Source of the DNA: an uncultured Flavobacteriales bacterium
GTDB lineage: Bacteria; Bacteroidota; Bacteroidia; Flavobacteriales_F; PHOS-HE28
Assembly: GCA_937872175.1 (NCBI GenBank)
Contig: CALMPI010000012.1
Span: 1 to 64,000, forward strand
Length of the DNA stretch: 64,000 nucleotides
Reading direction: 5' to 3'
Part shown: one piece after another, positions 8,019 through 15,978 of the stretch
Layout: each line of letters opens with the position of its first letter
How positions within the stretch are numbered: position 1 is the stretch's first letter
Notes under the pieces: generated by a model
The model's database searches: none
What the model was told of the DNA's origin: nothing
The model's input: the letters and a program-made list of their open reading frames with translations, nothing else
Translations under genes and position numbers: made by a program

Positions 8019-8445
8019 GGGCGTCGGTCTTACGCAGCACGATCTCCAGTTGCGTGATGAGGTCGCGGAGCTCGGCCAGGGTGTGCTCGTGGAAGTCCTT
8101 CTTGGTGCGCCCGAAGTGCATGCACCAGGCGTCCAGGCGTTGCACGTCCACGGTGCCGTCCGGCCGCTCCCAGCCGAGCTCGTGGGCGAGGCTGTACACC
8201 TTGCGGCGCATGCGGTAGAGCTTGCCGGGCTCGCCATGCTCGGCCAGGCGTTCGAGGTGGGCGATGAGCAGGTCGGCCTCCGGGGCCAGCAGCTCGCGCG
8301 AGCTGCTGGTGCGGCCGGCACTGAACTGGCGGCAGAGGTCGGCGCGGTCGTCGCCACCCAGGCCCAGCTTGGCGAGCAGGCCGAAGAGCCTGTTGTTCTG
8401 CTGCATCGTGCGCAGCGCTGAGGGTGGATGTTGGAAGCGGGGCAT
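8011..8445 (-). CDS. GemA/gp16-like early regulator (DUF1018)
   Basis: 144 aa. Segments such as MRRKVYSLAHELGWER, VDVQRLDAWCMHFGRTKKDFHEHTL and ELRDLITQLEIVL follow the pattern of the Mu GemA/gp16 family, in which a short basic helix is followed by a W-rich motif and a final L.xQFE helix. In Mu GemA modulates host gene expression and DNA topology. Start ATG 8445 overlaps the preceding stop by ATGA. A second possible start is ATG 8406. Confidence 0.75.
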   Translation of the reverse strand: MPRFQHPPSALRTMQQNNRLFGLLAKLGLGGDDRADLCRQFSAGRTSSSRELLAPEADLLIAHLERLAEHGEPGKLYRMRRKVYSLAHELGWERPDGTVDVQRLDAWCMHFGRTKKDFHEHTLAELRDLITQLEIVLRKTDAHG

Positions 8446-8741
8446 CAGGCTACGGGGATGTGCAGCACCTTGCTGAGCACGCTGTGGTCCTGGCCACTGA
8501 CGGCCTCGCGGAGCTGGGCGGGGGTGAGCATGGCCATGTCCTGGCCGATGAGCCTGTCCACGCTGACGCGGTAGAGGCGTGCGATGCGCAGCAGCAGGTC
8601 GGTGTCCGGCTCGGCGCCGCCGCTCTCGTAGGTGCTGACCCGCTGGCGGCTGATGCCCAGGGCCGCGGCCACCACATCCTGGGTGTAGTGGCGGCCGCGG
8701 CCAGCGCGGAGCAGCTTGAGATTGGAGGCGAGGTGGCTCAC
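8445..8741 (-). CDS. XRE-family helix-turn-helix regulator
   Basis: 98 aa from GTG 8741 (the only good start after the upstream stop at 8752). Residues ~5-60 form a standard Cro/CI-type HTH: LKLLRAGRGRHYTQDVVAAALGISRQRVSTYESGGAEPDTDLLLRIARLYRVSVDRLIG. The short tail lacks a protease or dimerisation domain. In a transposable phage this gene could control the middle or late transition; that is inference from position inside the early operon. Confidence 0.8.
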   Translation of the reverse strand: MSHLASNLKLLRAGRGRHYTQDVVAAALGISRQRVSTYESGGAEPDTDLLLRIARLYRVSVDRLIGQDMAMLTPAQLREAVSGQDHSVLSKVLHIPVA

Positions 8742-8751
8742 GTGGTGCGAT

Positions 8752-8991
8752 CTAGTCGTTGAAGGATGGGCCGGTGATGCGAAGGACCCAGGTGAGGCCA
8801 CCGCCCTTGCAGTTGGCGGTGTGGCAGCGCTTGGAGGCTTGGTCGAAGGTCCAGGCGCCGGGCTCTCCGTTGGTCCATGTCTCGTTGAACTTCCGGGGCG
8901 GGATAGTGACCCGGCCCTGAGCGTTGAGGTAGTGCCAGGCGCTGCTCTTGAGGGCCCGCACCCAGTACCGTTGTTGGCGTTTGAATGTCAT
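8752..8991 (-). CDS. Small phage protein, unknown
   Basis: 79 aa, starts MTFKRQQRYWVRALKSS. One CxxxxC-like pair (RCHTANCKGGG) could bind metal. Start ATG 8991 shares ATGA with the gene upstream; a 10-bp gap precedes the XRE gene. No family recognised. Confidence 0.6.
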   Translation of the reverse strand: MTFKRQQRYWVRALKSSAWHYLNAQGRVTIPPRKFNETWTNGEPGAWTFDQASKRCHTANCKGGGLTWVLRITGPSFND

Positions 8992-9221
8992 GCCAATGGG
9001 GGGTTGAGCTTGAGCCACTTGCGTACGGCCTTTGATGCGCCTTCGCGCAGGCCGTGGCCGGTGGTAGCGCGGCCGCTCCAGCGGTTGCCGTTGGCGTCGG
9101 CCACCGACCAGGTGCGGTGCGTGAACTCGACGGTGAGCTCGCCGATGATGTGGCGGCCGATGAGCGGCTTTCCGACCAGCGCGAAGAGCCCCTCCTCGTA
9201 TGTCTCCCTCTTCGCGCGCAT
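8988..9221 (-). CDS. Small phage protein, unknown
   Basis: 77 aa from ATG 9221, which overlaps the upstream stop (ATGA). Core: FTHRTWSVADANGNRWSGRATTGHGLREGASKAVRKWLKL, a short beta-sheet followed by a basic helix. No family recognised. Confidence 0.6.
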   Translation of the reverse strand: MRAKRETYEEGLFALVGKPLIGRHIIGELTVEFTHRTWSVADANGNRWSGRATTGHGLREGASKAVRKWLKLNPPLA

Positions 9222-9565
9222 CACGCTTCGGCCTTGGGACCACCCATAGAGGGCGTGATCGCGATGTCGTTCCTGCGGCTTTCGCACACCCTGCACCCAC
9301 AGCGCGCTGTGGACACACCGCAGCGGTCGCGCAGGAAGTCGATGATGGGTTGTGTGATGATGGCCGATAACTCGCGTGTGAGCAAGTCGCTGGCTTGTTC
9401 CTCCATGCCAACGGTGACACTGGAGCTACACACGGCGCCGTCGAAGCTGATGCGCACCACAATGGCTGCGCGCACGCGCGCACCATCGGCCTCCACGAGC
9501 TGCTTCATGAGCTCGTGCGCTGGCATTGGAATAGCGGGTTTCTTGATGTGGTTCTGATCGGACAT
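9221..9565 (-). CDS. Small cysteine-rich phage protein, unknown
   Basis: 114 aa from ATG 9565. The C-terminal part has a cysteine cluster (RCGVSTARCGCRVCESRR) that may bind zinc. The start is preceded directly by the recurrent leader AACACCCGATACC, which supports it over an in-frame extension further upstream. Confidence 0.65.
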   Translation of the reverse strand: MSDQNHIKKPAIPMPAHELMKQLVEADGARVRAAIVVRISFDGAVCSSSVTVGMEEQASDLLTRELSAIITQPIIDFLRDRCGVSTARCGCRVCESRRNDIAITPSMGGPKAEA

Positions 9566-9587
9566 GGTATCGGGTGTTGGGGTGTGG

Positions 9588-10298
9588 TCAGTTGCTCGTG
9601 AAGGGTGCTTCGTAGTCGTCGCTCTCCATGTAGGCGCGCAGACCATCGATATCCACCCAGCCATTGCCTCCTTTGATGTTGCCGTTCCTCTGGATCTCGC
9701 GCACCTGCGCATCGGTGAGGCCGAGCTCGATGGCGGCCTTCTCGACCAGGAGCATGCGGCCACTTGCCGGCTTGGTCGCCGGGCCTTTGGCGGCGGGCGC
9801 CTTGCTCACCTGTTCGAGGGGGCGCCCATCGAGCGCGGCACGTGCAGCGCGTTCGTTGGCGGCCAGCGGGCGGCCATGCCCGGCGATGCGCTCCATATCG
9901 ACGCCCGCGCGCTTGAGCTTGTACTTGATGCCCTCGCGGGTGAGGTCGTACTCCAGGGCGAGGTCCGCCAACAGGATGGATCCCTTGGGCAGGCCATCCT
10001 CCGCGAGCTCTACCGCGGGCTTCGCGGTGGCCCTTTTCGCCGCCTTGGGCGCTTTGGTCGCACGGGGGGGGGTATTGGCCGGCCGGGCGCTCGATCGATC
10101 GGCAGCGGGCTCGGCAGCGGGCCTGCTCGCACCGGCCGTGAGGTCCACCAGGTCCTTGTTGATCGCGATGGTGAGCACCTGGCTGTCCGCGATGCGGGGC
10201 ACATGGCCCTCTGCCCATGTGATGGCCTGCGCGTAGGTGGTGGCCAGCACGTGCTGCACCGTGTCGTCGTAGTGGATGGTGAAGAGTTTGCGCGCCAT
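9588..10298 (-). CDS. Phage protein with lysine/alanine-rich linker and possible DNA-binding modules
   Basis: 236 aa. Residues 1-55 form a small domain (MARKLFTIHYDDTVQHVLATTYAQAI). Residues ~56-98 are an Ala/Pro/Lys-rich linker. Then two modules that read like winged-helix or excisionase folds follow: ~105-150 (ILLADLALEYDLTREGIKYKLKRAGVDM) and ~185-225 (KAAIELGLTDAQVREIQRNGNI ... WVDIDGLRAYM). A DNA-binding role is inferred only. Stop is 22 bp before the next gene. Confidence 0.6.
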   Translation of the reverse strand: MARKLFTIHYDDTVQHVLATTYAQAITWAEGHVPRIADSQVLTIAINKDLVDLTAGASRPAAEPAADRSSARPANTPPRATKAPKAAKRATAKPAVELAEDGLPKGSILLADLALEYDLTREGIKYKLKRAGVDMERIAGHGRPLAANERAARAALDGRPLEQVSKAPAAKGPATKPASGRMLLVEKAAIELGLTDAQVREIQRNGNIKGGNGWVDIDGLRAYMESDDYEAPFTSN

Positions 10299-10301
10299 GG
10301 C

Positions 10302-10673
10302 TCAGTCGTCGTTGCCGTGCAGGTCGTCGTCCTCCTCCTGCTCGGCGGCGGTGGTCCCGGCGTTGAGCGCGGCCACGTGCTTGGTGACCATAGCATCGAT
10401 GAGGCGGCGCCCCTCGAAGGAGATGATCGGGTTGCTGGTGGTGCTGCACGCACGGGCCCACTGCAGTGCCGTCTCCTGGTCGCAGGGATTGATGGCATAG
10501 ATGGCGGCGCCGCCGAAGAGCCGGGTGAAGGCGGGCAGCTCACCGATGGCGGGGACGTCGACGCGGAGCATGGGCACACCCACGACGGTCTGTTCGGTGA
10601 TGTGGCCGGCGATGCGGTTGTGGCCGAGGAGCTCGACGATGGCCCAGGTGTTGATGGTCTTGGTATCGGACAT
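10302..10673 (-). CDS. Conserved phage/host protein of unknown function
   Basis: 123 aa from ATG 10673, which is preceded by the leader AAACACCCGATAC. The sequence INTWAIVELLGHNRIAGHITEQ ... FTRLFGGAAIYAINPCDQE resembles a small protein family common in Bacteroidota genomes and phages, often left unnamed. The tail is acidic (EQEEDDDLHGNDD). Function unknown. Confidence 0.65.
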   Translation of the reverse strand: MSDTKTINTWAIVELLGHNRIAGHITEQTVVGVPMLRVDVPAIGELPAFTRLFGGAAIYAINPCDQETALQWARACSTTSNPIISFEGRRLIDAMVTKHVAALNAGTTAAEQEEDDDLHGNDD

Positions 10674-10702
10674 GTATCGGGTGTTTGAATGCGTGTTGTG
10701 CG

Positions 10703-10921
10703 TCAGTTGCGGTTGATGTGCTGCGCGGTGCTGCCGATGCCGATGAGCATGAAGCCGACGCACAAGGCGATGATGGCCAGGCCCAGGACCCATTGGACCG
10801 GAGCCGCATGGTAGTGCCATTGGCCGCTGAGCATGAGCACGGCAGCGAGCAACAGGTCGATCATGGCGAGCACGAGGCCGACGATGAACACCGACCAGCC
10901 GAGGTTCTCCAGCGCTTTCAT
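10703..10921 (-). CDS. Small membrane protein
   Basis: 72 aa from ATG 10921 (ATGA with the upstream stop). Two hydrophobic helices: VFIVGLVLAMIDLLLAAVLML and WVLGLAIIALCVGFMLIGIG. A role in superinfection exclusion or host membrane change is possible but unsupported. Confidence 0.6.
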   Translation of the reverse strand: MKALENLGWSVFIVGLVLAMIDLLLAAVLMLSGQWHYHAAPVQWVLGLAIIALCVGFMLIGIGSTAQHINRN

Positions 10922-11556
10922 CAGATGGCGGCGAAGTCGAGTTTCACGGCCTGGTAGCTGCCATCCTGCTGGCGTTCCCACACGCTGAAGTAGGTCTTGC
11001 TGTGGGTGCGGCGGATGCTCTCCTCGATGAGGCCCATGGCCTCCTGGAAGATCGCGTGCTTGACCTTGGATTTGTAGCGCAGCAGGCCCATGACGCGCTT
11101 GGGGTCGAGCTTGCCGTTGGTCGTCTCGAACGCATCCTTGATCATCTCGCCGACGAACTCCACATCGCTGCGCACGGCATCGGCCAGGAAGGCGCTGAAG
11201 CGCTCGCGCGCGGCGGTGATGAGCAGGTCGTCGAATTCGATGCGCTCCTGCACATCGACCATCACCTTGATGCTTCGGTCGAAGTTGTACCAGGTGTGGT
11301 TGCCCTTGCCGGCCTGGCTGATGTCCACGCCCTTGCTTTTGAGGAATGCGGCGTAGACCTCGCGCTGGGTGTCGCGCACCTCCTCCTTGAACTCGGCGAG
11401 CTCGCGCTCGATGGCGCGGGCCCGCTTGAGCAGGCGCGTGGCCTTGTTCTCGGTGAGGCGCTCGAAGGCGGTGGTGCGGGTGTAGGGGATGCTGTTCCCC
11501 TTCTCGTCCTTCCAGGACTTGTCCTTGCTGGACTGCGGCTTACGTTCGGTTGACAT
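10921..11556 (-). CDS. DUF3164-family phage protein
   Basis: 211 aa from ATG 11556. The pattern fits DUF3164, a family found next to MuA/MuB genes in transposable phages: an early WKDEKGNSIPY motif, a long charged helix, KGNHTWYNFDRSIKVMV, a central DLLITAARERFSAFLAD helix, and IFQEAMGLIEESIRRTHSKTYFSVWERQQDGSY. Biochemical role unknown. ATG 11556 lies inside the end of the upstream frame (17-bp overlap) and is preceded by CAACCCGCGATCCC, a weak form of the early leader motif. Confidence 0.8.
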   Translation of the reverse strand: MSTERKPQSSKDKSWKDEKGNSIPYTRTTAFERLTENKATRLLKRARAIERELAEFKEEVRDTQREVYAAFLKSKGVDISQAGKGNHTWYNFDRSIKVMVDVQERIEFDDLLITAARERFSAFLADAVRSDVEFVGEMIKDAFETTNGKLDPKRVMGLLRYKSKVKHAIFQEAMGLIEESIRRTHSKTYFSVWERQQDGSYQAVKLDFAAI

Positions 11557-11839
11557 GGGATCGCGGGTTGTTGTTCGGTCGTGGATCGTGTGCGGTGGGC
11601 AGGGCGTGGCCATACTCAGGCTCGCCCTCCTGGAGGTTTGTGATGCGCCGGCGGAGCAGGTGCAGGTCCACGCGAGCGCTGTGCAGGTCGTGCACCGCGC
11701 GCTCCCAGTCCGGATGGCGCACGTTGAGCGCCAGCCACTGCATGCGGGCCTCGATGTCCTTCTCGCGCTCCTCGGCTTCCTGGTGCATGCTCGCCAGCCG
11801 GATCTCCAGCAGTGGCAGGTCGTTCGGTGGTGTTTCCAT
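11540..11839 (-). CDS. Small phage protein with charged helices
   Basis: 99 aa from ATG 11839. Helical and charged: LLEIRLASMHQEAEEREKDIEARMQWLAL ... HDLHSARVDLHLLRRRITNL, probably coiled coil. It overlaps the gene upstream by 224 bp, far more than the 4-bp overlaps elsewhere in this operon. This frame has the more natural composition in the shared stretch. Confidence 0.55.
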   Translation of the reverse strand: METPPNDLPLLEIRLASMHQEAEEREKDIEARMQWLALNVRHPDWERAVHDLHSARVDLHLLRRRITNLQEGEPEYGHALPTAHDPRPNNNPRSHVNRT

Positions 11840-12128
11840 GGGTGATGCCGAGCTCGTAGGCCAGCAGGTCGTAGGTGCGGCGGAAGCGCGATGGTGCGCG
11901 GCGGTACACCTCCAGGCCGATGGTGTAGTGGCGCGTCCAGACGTGGTGCTGCTTGTCGTGGGCGCGGTAAACCGCGGCCGCGTCGATGTGCAGGGCCTCC
12001 AGCACCATGATGCAGGTGCCGCACGCCTCACGGCTGGGCAGGTCGTCCGCGCGCAGGGCATCGGCGAGGTCGGCCCCGATGAGCAGGCGCATGATGCGGT
12101 CGGCGATGCGGGTGGCGCTGGTGCTCAT
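11616..12128 (-). CDS. Phage protein, unknown, with suspicious C-terminal extension
   Basis: 170 codons from ATG 12128 (ATGA with the upstream stop). Residues 1-98 (IADRIMRLLIGADLADALRADDL ... VWTRHYTIGLEVYRRAPSRFRRTYDLLAYELGI) look like a real protein. Beyond residue ~98 the translation becomes low-complexity (GSRGAREGHRG) where it overlaps the 99-aa gene, as if the true stop had been lost by an indel or sequencing error. No family recognised. Confidence 0.5.
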   Translation of the reverse strand: MSTSATRIADRIMRLLIGADLADALRADDLPSREACGTCIMVLEALHIDAAAVYRAHDKQHHVWTRHYTIGLEVYRRAPSRFRRTYDLLAYELGITHGNTTERPATAGDPAGEHAPGSRGAREGHRGPHAVAGAQRAPSGLGARGARPAQRSRGPAPAPPAHHKPPGGRA

Positions 12129-12496
12129 CGGGCCGAGGCTTTGGCCGCATCCAGGCGGCGGTGCACATATCGGCTTGGGGTGAGGCCCAGGCAGCCGGCA
12201 TCGTGGCGCAGGCGCCAGAGGCTCACGAGCTGCGCCCTGGCCCAAGCGTCCACGACATAGGCGGGGTCGCCCAGGTGCTGCTCGGTCACCAGCCGGCGGT
12301 CCACCTGGCGCCAGGTGCGGCGCCACCAGGCCCAGTATTCCGGCAGGCCTAGCAGCATGTCCTGGCCGCGCGCATCGTCCGGCATGTACAGCCGCACGTA
12401 GCGCAGGCCCTGGTCCAGGAAGAGGTTGTTGACCTCGTCCTCGGACAGGCGCAGGGTGCGCTGGACGAGCTCGGCGGTGTGGTCGCGCGCGGCCAT
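12125..12496 (-). CDS. Phage early protein, unknown
   Basis: 123 aa, tryptophan-rich middle (YWAWWRRTWRQVDRRL) and an N-terminal segment TLRLSEDEVNNLFLDQGLRYVRLYM. Lies 5 bp after the MuB-like gene, so it is probably translated with it. No family recognised. Confidence 0.6.
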   Translation of the reverse strand: MAARDHTAELVQRTLRLSEDEVNNLFLDQGLRYVRLYMPDDARGQDMLLGLPEYWAWWRRTWRQVDRRLVTEQHLGDPAYVVDAWARAQLVSLWRLRHDAGCLGLTPSRYVHRRLDAAKASAR

Positions 12497-12501
12497 GGTG
12501 A

Positions 12502-13365
12502 TCAGGCGGCCTTGGCCGCGTTGTGCTTGGTGAGCTTCTCGACCTCGCGGCGCACGCGGCGCAGGTCCGGGTCGGCCTGCACCTCGTTCCAGATGGCGTT
12601 GATGTCGCCCTCATCGGCCACCCCGTTGGCCTTGCAGATGGCCTCCACATCGGCGCGGCCGATGCGGCGCAGTTCGATGAAGCGGCGACCGATGCGGCTG
12701 TGCACTTCCTTGTAGCCACGGCGATCGCGGCGTGCACCGCTCTCCCACGACTGGCGCAGGTGCGGCGTGCCGCACATGACGAAGCCGCAAATGCCGTCCA
12801 ACTGGTTGTACAGCGTGATGTAGTACAGCAGGCAGACGTCGCGCAGCTTATCGGCCTCGTCGAGGATGAGCAGCGGGTTGGTTCGCGTGCGCAGCTCGAT
12901 GATGATCTCCTCGGCCAGCTCGGCGGTGGTCATGCCGCGCGGGTCCTTGCCGATGGCGCGGTAAAGCGTGGTGAAGAACTGCGTGCGCGTCCAGTGCGTT
13001 TCGCACTGCACGTAGAACGCGTTGGCCGTGTTGGCCGCATACATCTGCAACGCGTAGCTCTTGCCGGCGCCGGCATCGTGGCTCACCGCCAGGCTGAGCC
13101 CATCGGTCTGCGCCAGCCGGCACGCCTGCTGCATGGCCTTGTAGTTGGCCGTGGTGGCGCACTGCCAAGATGCGCCGATGAACTGCGTGGCGGCCGCAAG
13201 GCGCTGCCACATCTTGTCGCTGACCAGCCCCCAGTTGCCCTTGATGACGAAGTTGATGGTGGAAGCGCTGACGCCGTGCTTGCTGGCGAACGACTTCTGA
13301 GAGCCCGTGGTGCTCACGGCCTTCTTCACGAGCTCTGCGACGCGGTGTTTCTGTGCTTGGTCCAT
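12502..13365 (-). CDS. MuB-like AAA+ ATPase, target-capture protein
   Basis: 287 aa, close to MuB's 312. Residues ~1-65 form an HTH domain (GSQKSFASKHGVSASTINFVI), as MuB has at its N-terminus. Walker A is SHDAGAGKS at 95-103, Walker B LLILDEAD at 165-172, and a sensor-like MCGTP at 197-201. In Mu, MuB binds target DNA as an ATP-dependent filament and delivers it to the transposase. The gene follows the transposase with one 64-aa gene between. ATG 13365 is preceded immediately by ACACCCGACACC, the recurrent early leader. Confidence 0.88.
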   Translation of the reverse strand: MDQAQKHRVAELVKKAVSTTGSQKSFASKHGVSASTINFVIKGNWGLVSDKMWQRLAAATQFIGASWQCATTANYKAMQQACRLAQTDGLSLAVSHDAGAGKSYALQMYAANTANAFYVQCETHWTRTQFFTTLYRAIGKDPRGMTTAELAEEIIIELRTRTNPLLILDEADKLRDVCLLYYITLYNQLDGICGFVMCGTPHLRQSWESGARRDRRGYKEVHSRIGRRFIELRRIGRADVEAICKANGVADEGDINAIWNEVQADPDLRRVRREVEKLTKHNAAKAA

Positions 13366-13383
13366 GGTGTCGGGTGTGATGGA

Positions 13384-13578
13384 TCAGTGGATGGTGACGG
13401 CGTGTGCGGGACGGAGAGCGACCACAGCGAGCGGCGCGCAGGGCAGCACGTCGGCGCGGTAGTCCTCCACGGGGTTGATGGGCGCGCCCTTCCAGTGGGT
13501 GTAGCCCCAGGCGATGAGCGTGGCGCCGGGCACGCGGCGGCGCAGGTACAGGGTGTTGGGCGGCAGCTTGCTGTTCAT
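13384..13578 (-). CDS. Small phage protein between transposase and MuB genes
   Basis: 64 aa, MNSKLPPNTLYLRRRVPG and then LIAWGYTHWKGAPINPVEDYR. No family recognised. Supported by the perfect leader ACACCCGACACC directly before ATG 13578 and by even spacing (18-23 bp) to both neighbours. Confidence 0.6.
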   Translation of the reverse strand: MNSKLPPNTLYLRRRVPGATLIAWGYTHWKGAPINPVEDYRADVLPCAPLAVVALRPAHAVTIH

Positions 13579-13601
13579 GGTGTCGGGTGTGTGGTGTGTG
13601 G

Positions 13602-15521
13602 TCAGATCTGGCTGATGATGTCGATGTCGCCGAGCTCCTCCTCGTCGGGGTAGTGCGCGGCGGGCGGTGGCGGGATGGAGGGCAGGGCCTCGGCGGTGAC
13701 CTCGGCGAGGTCGGCGGCCTCCTTGTCGCCCAGGAGGTGGCCGGCCTCCAGGAGCATGCGGGGGTCGATGCCGCTTTGCCGGCGGGTGCGTGAGAGCTCG
13801 GCGGCGGTGGCCTCGCGCTGTTGCTTGCGCATGGCCAGCAGGCGGTCGATCTCCGCGCGCTCGCCCTCCACCAGGTCGGTGACGGCGCGGGCATAGGCGC
13901 GCTTGGTGTCGGCGCCGGCCACGAAGCGCAGGTCGCCATCGGGCGTCTCCTGGTAGAGGCGCACGTGGGCCATGTCCTCGGGGTCGAACTTGACGCGGAA
14001 GCGGGCCTTGGTCCAGCGCTGCAGGAACTGCATATCGGGCAGGCCATCGGCGCCGTAGACCTCGTAGTGGTAGGCGGTTCCGGCCACCTGCAGGCGCAGG
14101 CCCTGGTGGGTGTAGGTGACGGGCTTGGCGGCCCAGTGCCAGAACAGGTCCACCAGGTCCAGGAACTGCACCGGGCGCGCCTCGGGGTTGGTGCTGGCCA
14201 GGTAGGTGTCCAGGCGGCTGCGGCCGCTGGTGGGGTGTGGCGCGTTGTTCCAGGCGAGGATGTCCTGCTCCACGTAGTGCTGCAGTTGGTCGCGGCCGGG
14301 CAGCAGGTGGCGGTTGGCCAGGATGAACTCCATGTTGGGCCGGCTGTCGAGGCTGCGGCTGCGGATGTTCTGGCCGGTGAAGAACCAGCGGTCGCGCATC
14401 ACCTGGCTCTGCAGCCGGCCGATGAGGCTCTCGATGGGCTTGCTCTTGGCGTTGTGCGGCTGTGCCGGGAAGTGGAGCCGGGAGGCGCGGTCGAAAAAGC
14501 CCTGGCTTTCGCCGGTGAGGTGGCCGCCCTGGTTGTCGTAGAGCACCTGGTGCGGCTTGTGGCCGGCCCACTTGAGGGCGCTCTTGAAGGCGCGGTACTG
14601 CGCCAGGAAGTTCTCGCGGTCGCTGAGGTCGTAGCCCAGGATGACCTCGCTGTACACGTCGATGACCAGGTAGACCTTGGCCAGGGCCTGCTGGCCGCCG
14701 GCATCCTGGTAGTAGTAGTTGAGCTTGGTGCCATCGCTGCACCACACACTGTCGCGCCAACGAGGGCCGCGGAGCTTGAGGGTGTGCTCGTATTGCGCGC
14801 GCCACACCTCGGTGCCGTGTCGGCCCATGGTCCACACCGGCAGCACATCCTTGCGCAGGAGATGCTTGCGCACGGCGCTTTCGCTGAGCAGGGGCCAGCC
14901 GCAGGTGGTGGCGTGCGCGTTGTAGCGATCGCACACGGCCTGGAAGTCGGGCTTGTTGGGCTGGGCGGCCATGGCCACCAGCCAATCGTGCTGGGCGGGG
15001 CCGATCTTGCGGCGGTTCTGGTTGCCCACACGGGCGTTGACCAGGGCGAGCACACCGGTGGCGAGCACTTGCGTGGCACGGGCGCGCCACTTGCGCGGCG
15101 AGGTGGGCAGGCCCAGGCCCTCGGCATCGGCCGCCTGGATGAGGTGGCCGAGCATGGCGCGGCCCTCGGTGGTGGTGCCGTGCCGCAGGTAGGCGGCGGC
15201 GCGGGCGGCGCGCTGCACCTCGCGCTCGGTGAGGTGCACCCCGCCGGGCAGCAGGTGGGCGCGCAGGGTGGCCACGTCCGCGTCCGTTGGCACCACCCCG
15301 GCCAGGGCGGCCGGCGGCGCGGCCAGCAGGTGCTCCACCTTGGAGCGCAGGCGATCGGGCAGGCTGTCCACCCGCACCAGCACGCGGCGCCGGTCGGCGG
15401 GGTCCTCCTTCCATTGGTACGTGCCACGACCGTAGTGGCGCGCGTTGCGCAGCGTGCTCGGGCTCACCCCCGCCCTCACGAGGCAGGCGGTGTCCACCCA
15501 TCGATCGCCGGCGCTCAACAT
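13602..15521 (-). CDS. DDE transposase, MuA-like
   Basis: 639 aa, near MuA's 663. N-terminal ~1-70 is an end-binding-type domain (VDTACLVRAGVSPSTLRNARHY). The RNase H-fold core holds the acidic triad D263 (WCSDGTKLN), D329 (VLYDNQGG) and E364 (KSKPIESLIGRL). D329 and E364 are 35 residues apart, so the MuA insertion between them (D336 to E392 in MuA) is absent. A beta-barrel-like region at ~440-520 and a charged C-terminal tail (EEELGDIDIISQI), where MuA contacts MuB, follow. ATG 15521 shares its A with the upstream stop; GTG 15524 is an alternative. Confidence 0.92.
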   Translation of the reverse strand: MLSAGDRWVDTACLVRAGVSPSTLRNARHYGRGTYQWKEDPADRRRVLVRVDSLPDRLRSKVEHLLAAPPAALAGVVPTDADVATLRAHLLPGGVHLTEREVQRAARAAAYLRHGTTTEGRAMLGHLIQAADAEGLGLPTSPRKWRARATQVLATGVLALVNARVGNQNRRKIGPAQHDWLVAMAAQPNKPDFQAVCDRYNAHATTCGWPLLSESAVRKHLLRKDVLPVWTMGRHGTEVWRAQYEHTLKLRGPRWRDSVWCSDGTKLNYYYQDAGGQQALAKVYLVIDVYSEVILGYDLSDRENFLAQYRAFKSALKWAGHKPHQVLYDNQGGHLTGESQGFFDRASRLHFPAQPHNAKSKPIESLIGRLQSQVMRDRWFFTGQNIRSRSLDSRPNMEFILANRHLLPGRDQLQHYVEQDILAWNNAPHPTSGRSRLDTYLASTNPEARPVQFLDLVDLFWHWAAKPVTYTHQGLRLQVAGTAYHYEVYGADGLPDMQFLQRWTKARFRVKFDPEDMAHVRLYQETPDGDLRFVAGADTKRAYARAVTDLVEGERAEIDRLLAMRKQQREATAAELSRTRRQSGIDPRMLLEAGHLLGDKEAADLAEVTAEALPSIPPPPAAHYPDEEELGDIDIISQI

Positions 15522-15736
15522 CACTTGGTGATGAGGGTGCAGACCAGCAGGCTACCCACCCAGGTGGTGGTGCCGGTGGCGGGGTGGGGCTCGTCCAGGG
15601 TGACCTCCAGGATGTAGTCCTTGCGGCGCAGCACGCGGCCGGGCAGGGGCGTGCCTTGGTGCAGCACATGCACGCGGGTGCCGGGGTCGTAGTGCGCGGG
15701 CACGGGGGTGGGTGGTGCGGGCAGGCGCATGGACAT
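15521..15736 (-). CDS. Small phage early protein
   Basis: 71 aa, a compact beta-rich protein (GTRVHVLHQGTPLPGRVLRRKDYILEVTLDEP). ATG 15736 overlaps the previous stop and its own stop overlaps the transposase start, so all three genes are translationally linked. Function unknown. Confidence 0.6.
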   Translation of the reverse strand: MSMRLPAPPTPVPAHYDPGTRVHVLHQGTPLPGRVLRRKDYILEVTLDEPHPATGTTTWVGSLLVCTLITK

Positions 15737-15978
15737 CAGGCCACGTTGGCCAGGCGTTGGCGGTCCTTGAGGAGCTGGTCGGCACAGCGCCAGATGCGCA
15801 TGGCCAGGGCGCTCTTGGCGCCGGTGCGGTAGCGCAGCACCTGCTTCACATACTCCGGCGCGCAGCTCAGGGCCTCGGCGATGCGGGCCTGATCGCCCCG
15901 GCGCAGGCCGCGCAGAATGCGTGCCTTGGCCGCGGGGGTATACCCTGTGGAGGGAGTTCGTACACTTGTGTGTCCCAT
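15736..15978 (-). CDS. Ner-like small HTH protein, first gene of early operon
   Basis: 80 aa. Residues ~15-50 (AAKARILRGLRRGDQARIAEALSCAPEYVKQVLRYRTG) read as a helix-turn-helix. Size and position, directly downstream of the operator region and divergent from the repressor gene, are those of Mu ner, which turns down early and repressor transcription. Assignment is by position and fold; family membership is not certain. Confidence 0.65.
   Translation of the reverse strand: MGHTSVRTPSTGYTPAAKARILRGLRRGDQARIAEALSCAPEYVKQVLRYRTGAKSALAMRIWRCADQLLKDRQRLANVA

Noticed and set aside
13821..15617. 598-codon plus-strand frame opposite the transposase
   Set aside because: Shadow frame rich in Val/Ala/Gly/His; the transposase triad is on the minus strand.
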